Positions 24,201 through 37,944 of a stretch of 64,000 bases of DNA are shown here, piece after piece; the first letter of the stretch is position 1; each line of letters opens with the position of its first letter. The notes beneath the pieces are model-generated. The model did not search any database, was not told the origin of the DNA, and saw only the letters and a program-made list of their open reading frames with translations. The stretch comes from Apostichopus japonicus (lineage: Eukaryota; Echinodermata; Holothuroidea; Aspidochirotida; Stichopodidae). Made by a program: the position numbers and the translations under genes. Where the stretch lies: contig NC_092571.1 of the NCBI RefSeq assembly GCF_037975245.1, positions 3,801,001 through 3,865,000 on the forward strand, written 5' to 3'.

Positions 24201-25855
24201 TAAATAAGCTTAAAGTTATGCTGTATATAGGCCCCAAGTATAGCACACTAGAACGAAAAACTTTCTTGAGATTACGTAATCGACCTACTATAGTGGTAAA
24301 TGACCTCTTTTTACCAATTATCCTGCACCGCCTGACACATTTATTTCCTTGTATGCCTTTGTAATAGCACTACATGTATGGTAAACTACACTGTGGTCAT
24401 ATACGGACATATTACCACACAGTGTTTACACAAAGAGCCGTATGGTGTTAAGAAGCTATAAATGAGCGCAGTCGCAGATGATTGTTTGTGAATGCGACTG
24501 CGCACATGGGATTTCACTGGAAGGCTCACATTTTGGCGGGAATTTTAACCGTTAATCGCTTTAGCCACAAATATTGCAGGTATAGGGAAATAAGAACTAC
24601 TTTACCAGGAATGAAATCAATATATCTCCAACTCACCTACTACTTGAGCCAGTATCCCAGGCTAGGAATGTATCATCCCTCTGAAGCTCTCGATAAACCT
24701 CTCTCACTGTGTTCTGTTCATAAAAAATTGAAATAAAATTTCTTTTAAACATTCATTGTTCGTCAGAACATTCAGATCTAAAAAGGTTTACTGTGGTTTT
24801 TTGAGCCAAACATGTAGAGCAATTGAAAGTATAGTCCAGAATAAAAATCGTTACTTGATATGCCAAATAATAAGTATAATCATCATAATCAGATCAAGAA
24901 CGTATCCAATATCCTATACTTCTCGTTTCGAGAAAATCACAGGTGATGTTGTAACCAGCTCACGAACCAAAGTGAATTTGAAGTAAACAACTAGGTTGAT
25001 GCACATTGTCAAATGACATGCTCTTGTTCTCCTTATAATCTCTTTCCCTTCACTTTTGGTAAGTGTGTTCTTGTTAGTTTCAAGTTCACTTTTGTTGGAA
25101 AATTTACTAGCTCCAACTGTCAATATCTCAAAAATGGCAACTTTTGTCAGAAGTTATAACTTGCCGTAGGCCTATGTATCTGGTAAATATATCAAACCGG
25201 AGTTTAACGGTTTACAAGAGCAGATTTTTGGGGGTTCGGGGGGGGGGGGGGGTACGAGGTCGGGTGACGTTCACAATCACAAGGCTAGAACGTGAATGTA
25301 TCAATAACAGTATACCCTGGCAAATTGTGGATGAAACATTTTACAGATATCTAAAAGGAGATTATTGTAATATTTCTCTCACTGTCATATTTTAACTCTT
25401 TTAATTAATCGTTTTAAAAGTAACAAATGCCTGTACAGGTCTAGGGTTTATATAAAGGCGGCTTTTAGTGATTGAAAATTACATAGTCTTGGCCTAGTGT
25501 TACGTACCGAACAATCCAGTGGCACAGAGAACTTCGTTTTCGTTTTTTTCGAGAGAAGTTGGTCCTTCTCAGCCAGTTGTGCTCTGAGTGACTTTATTTC
25601 TTTCTTATATCGTTTACAACGAGCTTTCTTTAAGGCACAACCCGTGCACACTGCCGCGGTTGTTCCAACTGTCGCTGCTTCGTTTTCATTGTCCACTACA
25701 CGTATATCACTTTCCTCCGGAACATCAGTAAAAACTAGCGACGGATCTAAACTTTGAAAGTCCTTAATAGGTGAACTTGTATTAATTGGCAAACTTTCTT
25801 CCAGGGAGCTTTCTGTCACCTCTGCAATCAACTCACGGAAGCCGGAATCATTCAT
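21223..25855 (-). CDS. Five-exon gene, 314-aa protein of unknown function
   Basis: Minus-strand exons: 25855-25508, 24713-24637, 23936-23842, 22844-22735, 21537-21223 (TAG). All junctions are GT/AG and the phases agree (0, 2, 1, 0), so the frame is open throughout. The ATG at 25855 has A at -3. Residues 1-60 are acidic; C70, C73 and C80 sit in CTGCALKKARC, next to a coiled coil (about 83-105). Residues 142-210 are basic with VKKEVKNLFPNRWLKGVIK then EAIRRYWQSLRDD; residues 240-247 are YMSSEESD; it ends TDAPTWALK. I recall similar uncharacterised proteins in other marine invertebrates, with layout suggesting a DNA- or chromatin-associated role, but do not assign one. Intron 4 holds a copy of the dispersed repeat seen at 41-42 kb. 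Confidence 0.75.
21600..21915 (+). repeat. Dispersed repeat B, copy in intron 4
   Basis: Shares gatgactgaatgtcccagtg, ttttgaccaaaggtgaccat and neighbouring words with 40650-40900, 41340-41560, 42180-42400 and, reversed, 49430-49660. Non-coding. Confidence 0.7.
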
Positions 25856-28800
25856 TTTGAAATTTGGTAGTATGCGTATAGAACTCGAGAGGATCAAATG
25901 CGGTGTGAATCAACCCAACGTGTTGCTACTTGTGATACCGCCTTTTCCTGATTTCAAATTCCCGCTTTCTAGTAAGCCCAGGCTGTGACGTAATTAACTA
26001 CTGAATACGTAATTGTTACTAACCAACTGGCACGGAGTAGCCAACAAGTGAACTGCAAATTAGTGACAGACAGTTAACTTTAACATTGTGAAGTGACCGG
26101 AAATTTCACTTGTTTATCTGGAAATGGTATTTATGGTACGTGTAGTATACGTTTCTGTATCGTACATATATTGTGGTGGGTGTTTGTCTACTTTTAACGT
26201 GCGAATCGTCGATATACTGTTAAATTCTATCTCTGACTAATCTATGAAAAAGAAACGGACAATGAGAATCGTAAGAGAGAGCATTTGAAGCGATGGGGTG
26301 GGGTGGGTGGGTTGGGGTGCGGATGGGGGAGCGGGGGTGGAAGGAGGTTGGAAAAGTTTTCGCACAAAACTTTAAGCAGAAATTACTGAAAAGGTATCAT
26401 CCCCTCCCCTATAAAGTGTTACTTCATTCTTTTATTTTCGATGCGAATAATAAAGATTAAGTGTGAATTTTATATAACTATATGAAGGTACAAACATAAG
26501 GTTTTAGAAAAAAAAACACCAAGGAAACATCAATTTTCATGTTGACAACATCGTTTTAATTTGAAGAAATCTTTAATATAGCAATCACTTGGCCTTAGAT
26601 TGGTTTGTTCATTGCGAGACGGTCGCTAATTGCTGTGGAAGAAACATGATCTCACATTACACGCAATTTCGTAATATTAATAATATGAATTAAGATTTTT
26701 GGTTTTCATAAATTCACGCCCCTCTTTGGAAAATGTCCAAGACGTCTATATGCGGACAGATCCTCTGGAATGTAAAATACAGAGAGCAAGAACATTTGTG
26801 GTAGGCAGAAACGGACTCTGAAGCATGTACAGTTTGCACGCGCGAATGAGTATTACAAACGACCTGGCCAAGGTTATAAGAAGAGTGAAACAGTTGACCA
26901 AGGTTACATTATCATCAGCCTAGCAAAACGCACAGATGAGGCCGTGAACAACTTTCATTTCAAGTGAGTTGATTTTGGTTTAATTAAGTTTAGACAGGAC
27001 TTTGCCTCATGCTATGTTCCTTTTTTATTATTGGGATATGCCATTAGTCATAGGCTACTATAAGAATCGTTACTACGCGTACGGCCCTGGCCTAGGTTAG
27101 GCCCAACATTAGGGAGTCATTAGCCAAAGCTAACACTGGCGCTCCATAGAGTGGCTACCTTAGGCTGCCGCATAGGCTAGGCCAGCCATGTACGAATTGT
27201 GTTAGTTTAGTAAAAACAGGAACAGGAAGGACAATCAAGTCCCCATCAACTATGGAGAGAAAAAAAATTGAAGACACAAAGAATCATCTCCACAGCATTC
27301 TTAAACTAATTCACACTGCTTGCAAGTACAACTTTCTCAGGCAAACCATTCCATTCATTCACAACGCCCTATTAGAAAAAAAAAAAAAAGTGTGTCATAC
27401 CGTGCAGGCTGTAGAGGTCATTTTATGGCAACTATCAGTTATGTAATATGTTATGCTATGTGCAGTTAGCGTGCTAACTTTAGGTCATGAAGTGAGGACC
27501 TTTAATTTTAATTACAAAATACAAGTTACAGTATACTGTGCACGTTTCACAATAGGCTGAGGAATCATTCAAGCATATTTTCTTATTAAGATTCTGTGCG
27601 ATGATTAGTGTCACATTTGCCTGTATGAGATCAATATGCCTACAACGTAATGGGTGTCGGCAGAAAAGTGCAAGGTGGGGGGGGGACCCCTTTGTAAGGT
27701 TATGCCCATCACGATCATGAGTTGTAGCTGGCGAAACCGGACCCCGCAAGCATCCAAGGCAGGGTGTCTGAGGGTCCTCCCCCAGATTTTCTTAGTTATT
27801 GGGCCACAAACACATCCAGTATATATATTTTAGGATGTTGACATGTGGACCAAGTGCTTTAAGGGACTCCATTAATACAATTAGCGAGAGGGGATACAAT
27901 GGCCACTTCCCTCACCTCTGGCCAATATTCAAGTTTAACAATATGCCAAAGTGCCCTTAATGGGCATAGTTCAATAGGTCATATGCCCTTTTGCATATCA
28001 TTATGGATAAATTATTCTGTATTTTATACCGTTTAGGCCAAATAAGTTTGGATAATATGCATGAGAGGCAGCGTAACTCAAGTCAACAGCTCATTTGCAC
28101 CTTGTACTCTTGAGCTGACCAGCTTGACCATTTAAATGTTTGCATAAAAGAAAGTTGGAAACAACATGCAGGGTTTTGGAGTTGGTGAAATACAGTAAAA
28201 AAAGCATCTAATTTAAAAAAATCTGACAGGACGCACTTAACCCCTCCGGAGCCACCGAAATGGGCTTTAACTGTGTCGGTGTTGCTCTTAGTTTACATCT
28301 TCGCCTGTATTGCGCCACTAGAACCATAGCTTAACTACTCTGGGGGATGGGGGAGTGGGGTGAGTTCCACTTGTGCCGACTACCAAGACTGTATTTTACT
28401 GATTTTGCAAAAAGGAAAAGTATGGATTCATTTAGGAGTGGATGAAGCTCAGGTCCAGCAGGGGAGGGTGGGGGAGGGGGGTAATTGTTTTTTCCCAGTT
28501 AAGTCCGGTAGGACCTTCCGTCTATGTGTGAAGCGGTACAATATATATTGCTCTGATTACATGAAGTATAATTATGTTTACATTTTAAAACAATATTTGA
28601 TGATACATTTTTTTATACTATTAGATCTTCTATAACATGGGATGCACAAAAACAACACAACACAATTAGAGTAGAGTATGATTTCCTGAAAATATGATTC
28701 TTATTGCAGAGTTCCAAAACTATCATGTATTCTGCAGAAGAACAGAGTACAGTACTGTGAAAATAAGGTAAAATGCAAGGTAACAAAGTACTCTACTGTA

Positions 28801-29483
28801 TAAGAGTAAAATGTAAGGTAATTATATCACGAAGAGGAAGCTGGAGTAACTCTGTTGAGAAAGTTTCCATGCATCCACTTACACTCCTGCAGCAAATAAA
28901 CACTGTGGTTAAACTCCTGACCAAACAAAGTAGGAAAAAGCTTAAGTAGTTATTCTCGCCAGGTGAACCTGGACGCTACCACTAATAAAACCTTAACAGG
29001 AAGGAGAGACCCTATTGTGATGTTAGTTTATGTATACACACCTAGCCAGCTAATTGAAACCACACTCTAATGACCAGGAGAAAATAAATGAGTGGTCTGA
29101 ATCAGTGTAATACTTCCATGGGCAATGTTACTTGATAGGCCTGGCTCGCAGAAGTAGAAATGAGAACCTGTTGAATAAACGTCAATAGTTATTTGATTTG
29201 AGGATCACTATCATGCTGTTGGCAAGTTGAAAACATTATTTGGGGAACAAAATATGTTGCACAATTTAAGTGTTCAAGGTTTTAGCAATGTTGAGTTGAA
29301 AGTGGGGGGGGGGGAGGTTAGTCGGTAATATGTCCAAACATTTTTAGGCCCTGTCTGACTCCATAAAGTAAAAAGTGATAATCATGAAGTATGAAGTATA
29401 ATATTTTTCATAATATGTTGTAGATAAAAAATGATAAATTCTTCATGAACTGAATAATAACCAAGGTATAAATTTATCTCTAG
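25856..29483. other. Intergenic DNA between divergent genes
   Basis: This holds the upstream regions of the 314-aa gene (minus) and the transposase gene (plus). I could not pick a TATA box with confidence. Noteworthy parts are the G-rich stretch 26294-26345, an A-run at 27376-27388, a G-run at 27677-27685 and G-rich bits at 28340-28485. No gene is supported. Confidence 0.45.
26294..26345 (+). other. G-quadruplex-prone stretch
   Basis: Five or more runs of three to five G, separated by one to a few bases (ggggtggggtgggtggg then more). The spacing meets the usual G3+N1-7 pattern. It lies about 440 bases upstream of the 314-aa gene's start codon, on the strand opposite to its coding strand. Confidence 0.6.
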
Positions 29484-29485
29484 CC

Positions 29486-32400
29486 ATGTCGCATAAGGAC
29501 AAGAGGATAAAGGGGTCTTTGAAGACTAGATGGTGTCCCCATTGTTTGCAGTTCTTGTCTATGAGGTCTTTCTACAACCACCTGCAGAAGTACTATAATC
29601 ACAGCAATGGATGGTCAACAGAAGCATTATTACAAGAGGACAGTCACAAGAGCTCTAAGAGTGGTATGTGTTGCAGGTTATTACTATTGAAACTCTCTGT
29701 TTATTACACCTGATCAATGCCATTTGAGGCTCTCAGGCTTCTTAATGTATAATCACTGATTTGCAAGCTGCTTAGAGAAGAATATGATAATCACTAGAAT
29801 ATTAGCCTCTGAGTTTGTATGAAATTGAAGTCAGGACAGAATTTACCATTGCACTTTTACAGCTTACCCATGAAGTTGTAATGTATTAAATATTCTAAAT
29901 TAATTTGATCCACCCTATCAGTGGCGTAGGAAGGTACTTTTGAGTGGGGGGGCTGAAGATCGATGGCCGGCCTGGGGGAGGGGTCTAAGGGGAGGGGGAC
30001 ACCCCCTCCCCTTTGGAATTTTTTGCAATTCCAGGTGGCTTCAGATGCAATTTGGTGCAATATAGCACACTTCAACACCCACTCCGTTTTGCAAACTTAA
30101 TTTTGTATTTTCACCTGGCCTTAGATGCAATTTGGTGCTCCAAATGAGTTTTTTTTTCTCATTTGGAAATGAAAAAGGGGTTTTCTGACTTGCGAAGCGG
30201 GGGGGGGGGGGCGGAATGATACTTCCGCCCCTCCACATTTTTTTGCACCCTATTACTATTTTGAGCAATTTGAGAAAAACAAAATTGGTGAAAATATATA
30301 TATGAAATTTGGTTGCTATCATTCAAAACATCTTAATTAACTATTGAGAGATAGCTTATTTGAAACTCAGGAACATGATCATGATACCATATTGCTTTAT
30401 AATTATAATTGATTTCACAGACACGTCAAGCAAAGACAAAATGGAGACTGAGGATCTGATTTCATGGTGCCCACATTGTTCACAGTTCCTGTCCAGAAGA
30501 TCTCTCTACAACCACAAGCGAAAGTTCTTTGATAGAAAGCGTGGGTGGTCTAAAAAATCATTTACACAAAGGAATAGGCACAACAGCTCTACCAGTGGTA
30601 GGTTTGCAATTTATTTACTGCTAATTACATACTGCATGGTTGAATATGTGATGTTAGAATTTTTATACTTTTGTGATAGAAAATGTTCTTAGTATTTTAA
30701 GTATGCATATACTATTCATTGATCTTTGCCAAAGACCCAAGGAACCTTTCATATGTGTATAATGTGTGTTTGAGAGACCTGCTCGTATACACACAATACT
30801 TAAACTAAATAGTAGTTAAAAGTGATATATGTTAATTCTCGTTATTGAGTTTGTGGTAAAAGTAAAGCACGACTTTTGGGTTAACTTATGTTTTGTTCGC
30901 ATGGGCTCTTTACACAAGATTATTCTGACAAGGGTTAACTCCTCAAAAAAGGGAGGTTATACAGGAAACAGTTTAGGAGAAGAATTTGATATTTTTCTTC
31001 TTGTGATAAACTTTATTGACATGTTCCCAGTACAAAATGGGATGAAACTGTTTAACAAATAACCGAAAAGGACCTAAAGAAATGAGAACTCAAACGATAC
31101 GTCCTTATGGAACAGGGCTAACTGAGAACTGCCGAATATGAAAATATGTTTCCCTGAAGTCATGCAAACAGAAAGAAGCCAGAATGAACGTAAACCCAGC
31201 TGATTGGCTGAAGTGCCGATAGCAACCAAAAAGAATAACTATTCATTGGATAAGCCAATTAATCCCGCACACAGTCACATGCAAATGTATAGAAATTAAT
31301 ATCATATCAGGCACATCTAACGCATGTAGAAAGACACTGAACAATGTATAGATTCTAATCATAACAATTATGAATTCTGGGGAGCTGCCAACCAATTTTA
31401 AAAATGAAATAACGAAAAAAAAACCTTCATTTCTGCAAATGAAACATGGACTTTACTTGAACTTGTATATATGCACACCAAAATATGTCTCACACTTATT
31501 TGGATATTGTGAGGATGCTAACGGTCATTCATTGAAGATTAACAAAGATCAAAGTCAGAACACCTTGTATAATTTATAATTTTAGGTTTATAGTCTTGTT
31601 CAGGGCCAAGGCCCTCTCACACGACTTTACAACTTAACCCTGGTCATTGGTAACTTGTCACACCTACACACCAAAGTGTGCACAATTCAATCAATCTCTC
31701 CTGGAGCACCACAGTGCACCACAACTAGGTGTCCCCCGGGGGACTTCCCATAGGGTGCAGCCACAAACCGGCGCAAACAACTATATTTACAAGTTACCTC
31801 GCAAGTCCCCATTTATACACCTGGGTGAAGAGAGGCAATGGAGATAAAGCGCCTTGCCCAAGGACAACCTAATGATCTGGCCAGGGCTCGAACCTGTAAT
31901 CCATAGATCACAAGTCCACTGCCTTAACCACTTGACCACAACGCCCTCTTGTAAACATGTTTACTGAAAAGGTAACAATGGCTCAATGTCTAATACAGTA
32001 TGCACACTGCTTCTAGAAAGTTATTGACTTCTATTGGTTGTCATGGAGATTAAAATTCAACAACTTAAAGTCCAAAATTTTCTAAACATGAACCTTTTTT
32101 TTACAATTTTATATTTTTTCAGATTCTGAGGACAGCACAGTAGAGGGTGGCGAAAATGAGCAATCTTTCATGTCGCATGAAAAGGAGACAAGTATACCTT
32201 GTAGTAAGTATGCATTTACATTCTTATGTGACCTATGAAAAGTTGACCTGCAGCTTTATGTCCTGCAGTTTTTTTAGTCCTTGCCGAAGGCCAAAGGAGT
32301 CTATGTGGTGGTGATGGTGTGTGTTTTGTGTTTGGCGTCTTAGCTTGTAAACACGGTATCTCTATAGAAGCTAAAGTTGCTTGGACTTCAAACATGGCAT

Positions 32401-35400
32401 GTAGGTAGGTTGCCTTTTGTGGGCAAATGATCAACCTTTTTATGGAGGTCAACATAGCTCAAAATCCGTTAACCTTGAAAATAACATAGCTCAGGAAGTT
32501 AGGAGTAACTTGTAGTTGATCCCTATTGATTTTAATGGAGGTCAATTAGAGGTTACAGTCTGAATGGATCACTGACAAAGTGAATGTTGGTTTCTACTGA
32601 ATTTATCAATGCACGCATTAGTTAATACTGCAAAACCCTCGCACTTCTGGTCATTTCTGGTCAGTAATGTGGGACAGTGAAAAATCTTTTATACAGAGAT
32701 AGGCCTACTGCTCATATTGGCAATTAAGGTATAGTCGTTTGCCTTTCTTGTTTCATGAATCTGTCTTTAGGTCTTTGGTTTTATGTTTTCCATGTTCCTT
32801 ATACACATATTGCCCATGTTAAGTTTTTTTTTAACAATTGCTCATGTATTATTGGAAGTCCTATTCTTAATCTTTATTTCCAACAGTAAATAGGCCTATA
32901 TGACGAACTCCTACATTCTTCATCGGGTCATCAGAGTTGTTGTTACATATTCTTCATCCTGTGGAGGGACATATTCCTGTATTTCACCTTATCAATTGTA
33001 GTTTCTTACATTTCTTTCTTACTCAGGTAGTAATGAAAACATGACGCAGCAGAAAAACGTCAAAGATGGCTATCATTCCCAGCAGACAGTTGTGAGTTTT
33101 GGATGTTTTCACAATTAAGGATGTGCATGAACTGTATTAATGAAAGGAATTGTTGTATAATCTAATGAAGTTATGTTATACATATTTAAAGTAAGCAAAT
33201 GCTTTGTCAAGAGGTTGATCGATAAGTGTTGCTCCATCTGTCTTTTTGTATAAAAAGTCAGTGGTCCAATATTTTATTTTAATAATATTCATTGAGATGG
33301 TGTCGTTTAATTTTAAATTGTGTGCATGGTATTGTACCCACCTGTACATGGGTTAGGGGATATATATGGATAAGGGGTCACGGGTAAGGTTAAGGGGGTT
33401 AGCCTCTGTGCTGGGGTTTTGAAGTTTCAACGCAACATTTTTGTGGTTTAAAATAAATACATTGTATCTTATTTTGTACTCTTTCCTTCTTTATTTAGAA
33501 TTGTTTATCCAGTGAAACCAGTGATGCAGATTCATCTGAGAGTGATGACGGATCTGAAATTTGGAGTGACGACAATGGATCTGAAATTTTGAGCGATGAT
33601 GATGATGACGGTAATATTATTGACGGTCGTCTTGATTTCAGTTCCTCAACACATTCCAGAACTGGTAAATGGAACATGGCTTGTCAGACAGTCCTGTCCT
33701 GGCTTCTTTTCTTTTTATGTCTATGGCATGGAGTGAACATGATTTCAAATGGAAGTCTGAATAAGCTACTGGTATTTCTTAAAGCCTGGTTAAATTCTCT
33801 TCCAGGTGGTGACTTTTATATCACAACCATCTCGTCTCTTCTTCCAACATCCTTATATGGTTGCTATAAGTACCTAGGCATTTCAAGAGATGCTTACACT
33901 AAATATGTTGTTTGCAAGAAGTGTTACAAGTTGTACAGAATAGAAGAATGTTTTTCCCAGGTTGGAGGCAACAAAGTCCCGCAAGTGTGTAAAAATCAAT
34001 TGAAAGTGGGTAAAAAACGTTTTCAGTCTTGTGGTGCTCAACTTCTTAAGAAAGTAAAATGTAAAGGTAAGGTGATGTACCATCCGATAAAGGTATACTG
34101 CTTCAAAAGTATCATAGACACACTAGAATGTTACTTACTTCGACCTGGTTTTCAAGAGGAGTGTGAAAGGTGGCGAGACAGAAAATCTGAAGACTACTTA
34201 TCAGATATATATGATGGCCAGGTGTGGAAAGAGTTTAGTGTTATAAATGGTGAAAATTTTCTGAATGCAAAGAATACCTATGCATTCATGATCAATGTTG
34301 ATTGGTTTCAGCCATACAAGCGTAGACCAGACTTTTCTGTAGGGGCGATCTACATGGTTTTATTAAATCTGCCAAGGGAGAAAAGATTTCTACAAGAAAA
34401 TGTATTTCTTGTTGGGGTTATACCATCATTTGGTAAGGAACCAAGCTGTATAAATTCTTTTCTTGAGCCGTTAGTTGAAGAATTATTAATACTCTACAGA
34501 GGCCTGAGGGTGAAAACATTCCAAAACAATTTCGGTGAAAAGGTGAGAGCTGCATTACTTGCTGCAGCATCAGACATTCCTGCAGCACGAAAACTTTCAG
34601 GGTTTTTAAGCCACTCAGCTCATAAAGGTTGCTCAAAATGTTTCAAAACTTTTCCTGGGTCATTTGGTGAAAAGCGAAACTATGGTGGTTTTGATAGGCA
34701 CAACTGGCCAAGCCGCACACTTACCCAGCATAAGGCAAACATAGAACAAATTTTAGCAGCACAGACATCAACCAAAAGAAAGAAACTGGAGTCAGAATTT
34801 GGTATTCGGTATTCAGTTCTTCTGAAGCTACCATATTTTAATCCCATAAGACATACTGTTATTGACCCTATGCACAATCTCTTTCTGGGCATTGCCAAAA
34901 CTTGTTTTAAGTTATGGGTGAACAGAGATATACTCACAAAAAGCAAGTTGGAAAATATGGAAGTTAAAATTGCAGGAGTAGAGTTAGGAGGAAACCTAGG
35001 TAGATTGCCCTCTAAGATTTCATCAAACTATGGGAGCTTCACTGCAGAACAATGGAGAAATTGGATTTGCATTTATTCTATGTATGTGTTGGATGGCATT
35101 CTACCAGAAAGAGATCTGAAATGCTGGCAGACATTTGTATTGGCATGCCGTCACCTGTGTCATCCAGCAGTGACATCTTGTGATGTCACCATTGCTGATT
35201 GTTTGTTTTTGAAATTTGCAAAGGAGTTTGAAGCAATTTATGGTGATCTGGCTGTTACCCCAAATATACACATGATGCTTCACCTTAAAGAGTGTGTGTT
35301 AGATTATGGAAGTGTATACGGATTTTGGTTGTTTGCCTTTGAAAGATACAATGGAATATTAGGCAGCATTCCATCAAATAACAAAAACATAGAACCACAA

Positions 35401-36141
35401 TTGATGAGCAAATTCCTAAATTTGATCAATGTATACAATCTTCAGTTCTCTATGCCTTCAGTGTATTCTGAACATGTACAGCAAATTGTATCTACCATGT
35501 ATTTAAATGAATCATTTCCCACTATAGCAAGTGAGGTTTTGATTCACCTTATGAAAATGTCGAATGGCCCTTTAAATTCCAATCAATTCTCAGTGTCAGA
35601 ATTCGTCACAAAGTCAAGCCATTATAAACTTATGACTCTTGAAGGGGACATGTTAGTGGACCTGAAAACAACTTATGCCTCTATATATCCGTCTGATGAG
35701 TTATCTTGTGATTATTTCCCTTCCATTGTTAAAGTTTTTGATACAGTGTCTATTCAAAAGATGGTGTTTGGGTCAAAAAGAAATAAGAACAGACTGAAGG
35801 CTGCCAAAATCACTGGTAAGTGGAGCACTTCGTCAGGACACATTGATTTTAAAGAACCGGAGCGGCTTGGCGAAATTGCTTACTTTATTGAACATTGTGT
35901 GAAAAGTGAAAAAAATGTGTTAACTAATATATTTGCTGTAGTTGATTGGTATTGCGATGCCAATCTTGAACAGTTAAAGTGTCCATTGTTAGCTTTTAGT
36001 GCTGATAACATGGTTCCTCAAGGTCCTTCAAGATATCTGCCTGTCTGGAGAATACACTCTCAGTGTGCAGTTGCATGTGAAATTTTGGATGGGAGAAAGG
36101 TGCAAATGGTCACCACAATTCCGCAGAAGCTGTTTGTATAA
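29486..36141 (+). CDS. EnSpm/CACTA (Tnp2-type) transposase, five exons, intact
   Basis: Exons 29484-29663 (ATG 29486), 30421-30597, 32123-32203, 33027-33091, 33499-36141 splice at phases 1, 1, 1, 0 into an open frame of 1047 residues. Exons one and two each hold one zinc-finger-like unit (C17, C20, H32; C76, C79, H91). An acidic linker follows, then a zinc-ribbon-like part with Cys from about 306 to 345. The catalytic region shows NVDWFQPY (Asp about 435), SDIPAARK (Asp about 526), IDPMHNLFLGI (about 622) and FAFERYNG (Glu about 782), the order expected of Tnp2/Transposase_21 proteins of the CMC superfamily; assigning the acidic triad is inference. No stop or frameshift is seen, so the source element may be recent or the gene domesticated. 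I did not find matching CACTA ends. Confidence 0.85.
31595..31955 (-). mobile_element. tRNA-derived SINE
   Basis: On the minus strand 31950-31875 reads gtggtcaagtggttaaggc (A-box region) and later ggttcgagccc (B box), a tRNA-like head of the pol III type. The body runs down to about 31595. It lies in intron 2 of the transposase gene. The tRNA-like part is followed by SINE body sequence, so it is not a functional tRNA gene. Confidence 0.7.
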
Positions 36142-37936
36142 TAGACTCACAATAGTGAATTAAAATATGATGTTTGGTATTTGATCAGTAAATGTGTGTT
36201 AGTAGGGATTAGAATATGTGACTTAAGTACTTGTTGGTGAAGGTTGTAATTTAATATTGCTGTTTCGTATACAATACAGCTGTGCAACAATGTACATTAA
36301 TACACATTTCAGGATTTTTTCTTGCATCTGCATATTAACAATTATGTGCAGGCCTACATGAAGTGACTGAACTATATTAAGGATCCAGAGTTGAGTTATC
36401 CAAATACAATTTAAGTAAACTGGTATTACTTAATAACTATAATATACTTTAAGCAAGGCTGTTACAAAATCTGTTCACATTTAATGTTAACTTGTTTCAG
36501 TATTTTGTAAATTCTGCAAAATTCAGTTCTTCATAACATTATACTGAATTTATTATTTGCAGAATGTCATAAGCATAAAGTATAAATATTTTCGAAGTTA
36601 GGCAGTTTAGTAATGAATGTTTAATGCAGTATGTTCATGCGTAAGGTGCAAGGTTTTATAAACGGTCAGCATTTATATTACTGTATAGTAAAACGATGGG
36701 TGATTTACCATATAGACATGGCACATAAGTTTCTTGGAATACAAATACATAGATGAGCCAATGTGTCAGTTACAGTAAGTATATAGTCTTTGATAAAAGT
36801 GTAATTTTCTAACTGCATATCGCACTGACCTATAATAGTTGAAGCAGAAAATTATATATGTTTGCCTCAATATTAACCTCTGACTTTATTTGTTTGTAAA
36901 AGTTGCCTGTAAAAATATAAGACCTTCTGAAAACACTATATGCTGTCCACATTATTTCGCTGCATGGTCTAATTCTTCGCTATATACCTCCAGTATGGAT
37001 TAACCAGTATCGGTACTAGCATACGTTGCATTGCTAATGTACATGACCTGCCACCGCTTTCATTTAATCCGATTATCTATTTGTTATCTGACCTCAGTAG
37101 AATACTTCTTAATTAGTGCAACAGAACAAGCGTACATTTTTTTCACACATGAACTACATTGATCACTGTCTGCATCGTTCACAGTAAGGCTGTATATGAA
37201 ATATATTGACCAATCCTCTGATGTCACGGAGGCATATTTCAAGCGGAGGGTCCCATTTTTCATTTCTAACAAAATTGTAAACATAGGAATTACATCTCAT
37301 TAGAATAACACCGCACCCAGCATAATATGTAATGCAACTCGAACTTTTCGTAACAACTTTAAACTAAACACTTGATATACTTTGATCATAAATATCATGC
37401 GAACAACGATCCTGTTCAGCCTCCTTTAGGATGGATATATTTTTGGTTGCAGCCCACTTTCAATGTAGGCTTAGTCGTTGTGCTGTTTTCAGCTGATGTC
37501 TATCTTTCGTCGCAAGTAGTTAAGGCCATAAACTGCGAGCGCCGAAGGGTGTCGGTGTTCTCCCAGTGCAGGTTTGTATTCAATTAAAAATGGAATTTAT
37601 AAGAGTAGTGGACGACTTCCAGATCAAATCCTGTTTCTACTAGATGTAAATTATGAAATTATGGAGTTGAATATTTAGCAACGATTGCAAATAAACGTGT
37701 GGAATTGATAGTTATTATGCCATTTATTTATGATAGAAACAAAATATGCATGTTCAGAGGAAGGCTTTTAGATGACTTCTACCGCCATGAAGGACAATTT
37801 CAACAGCAAAATTCTGTGTCCGCTAGATATTAATTTGATATCGTGCGATCTTAAATGCATTCAATTTGTTATTTGAGTTAAAATTACGCATATATGACCA
37901 ATGCTCTGGCATAACAGTGTATAAGGTTAACATAGG
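36142..37936. other. Intergenic DNA downstream of the transposase
   Basis: AT-rich, with no clear exon. A minus-strand open stretch at 37084-37284 has a faint Ig-like pattern, discussed under rejected items. No CACTA-type terminus could be matched to the 5' side. Confidence 0.45.
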
Positions 37937-37944
37937 CATGGTGA

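Noticed and set aside
31875-31950. Functional tRNA gene
   Set aside because: A and B boxes are present but the cloverleaf is imperfect and SINE body sequence follows.
37084-37284. Minus-strand Ig-like exon candidate (NGTLRLKYASV…)
   Set aside because: The pattern resembles Ig strand E, but a stop lies just upstream, both core Cys positions and the strand C Trp region are missing, and splice sites do not fit.
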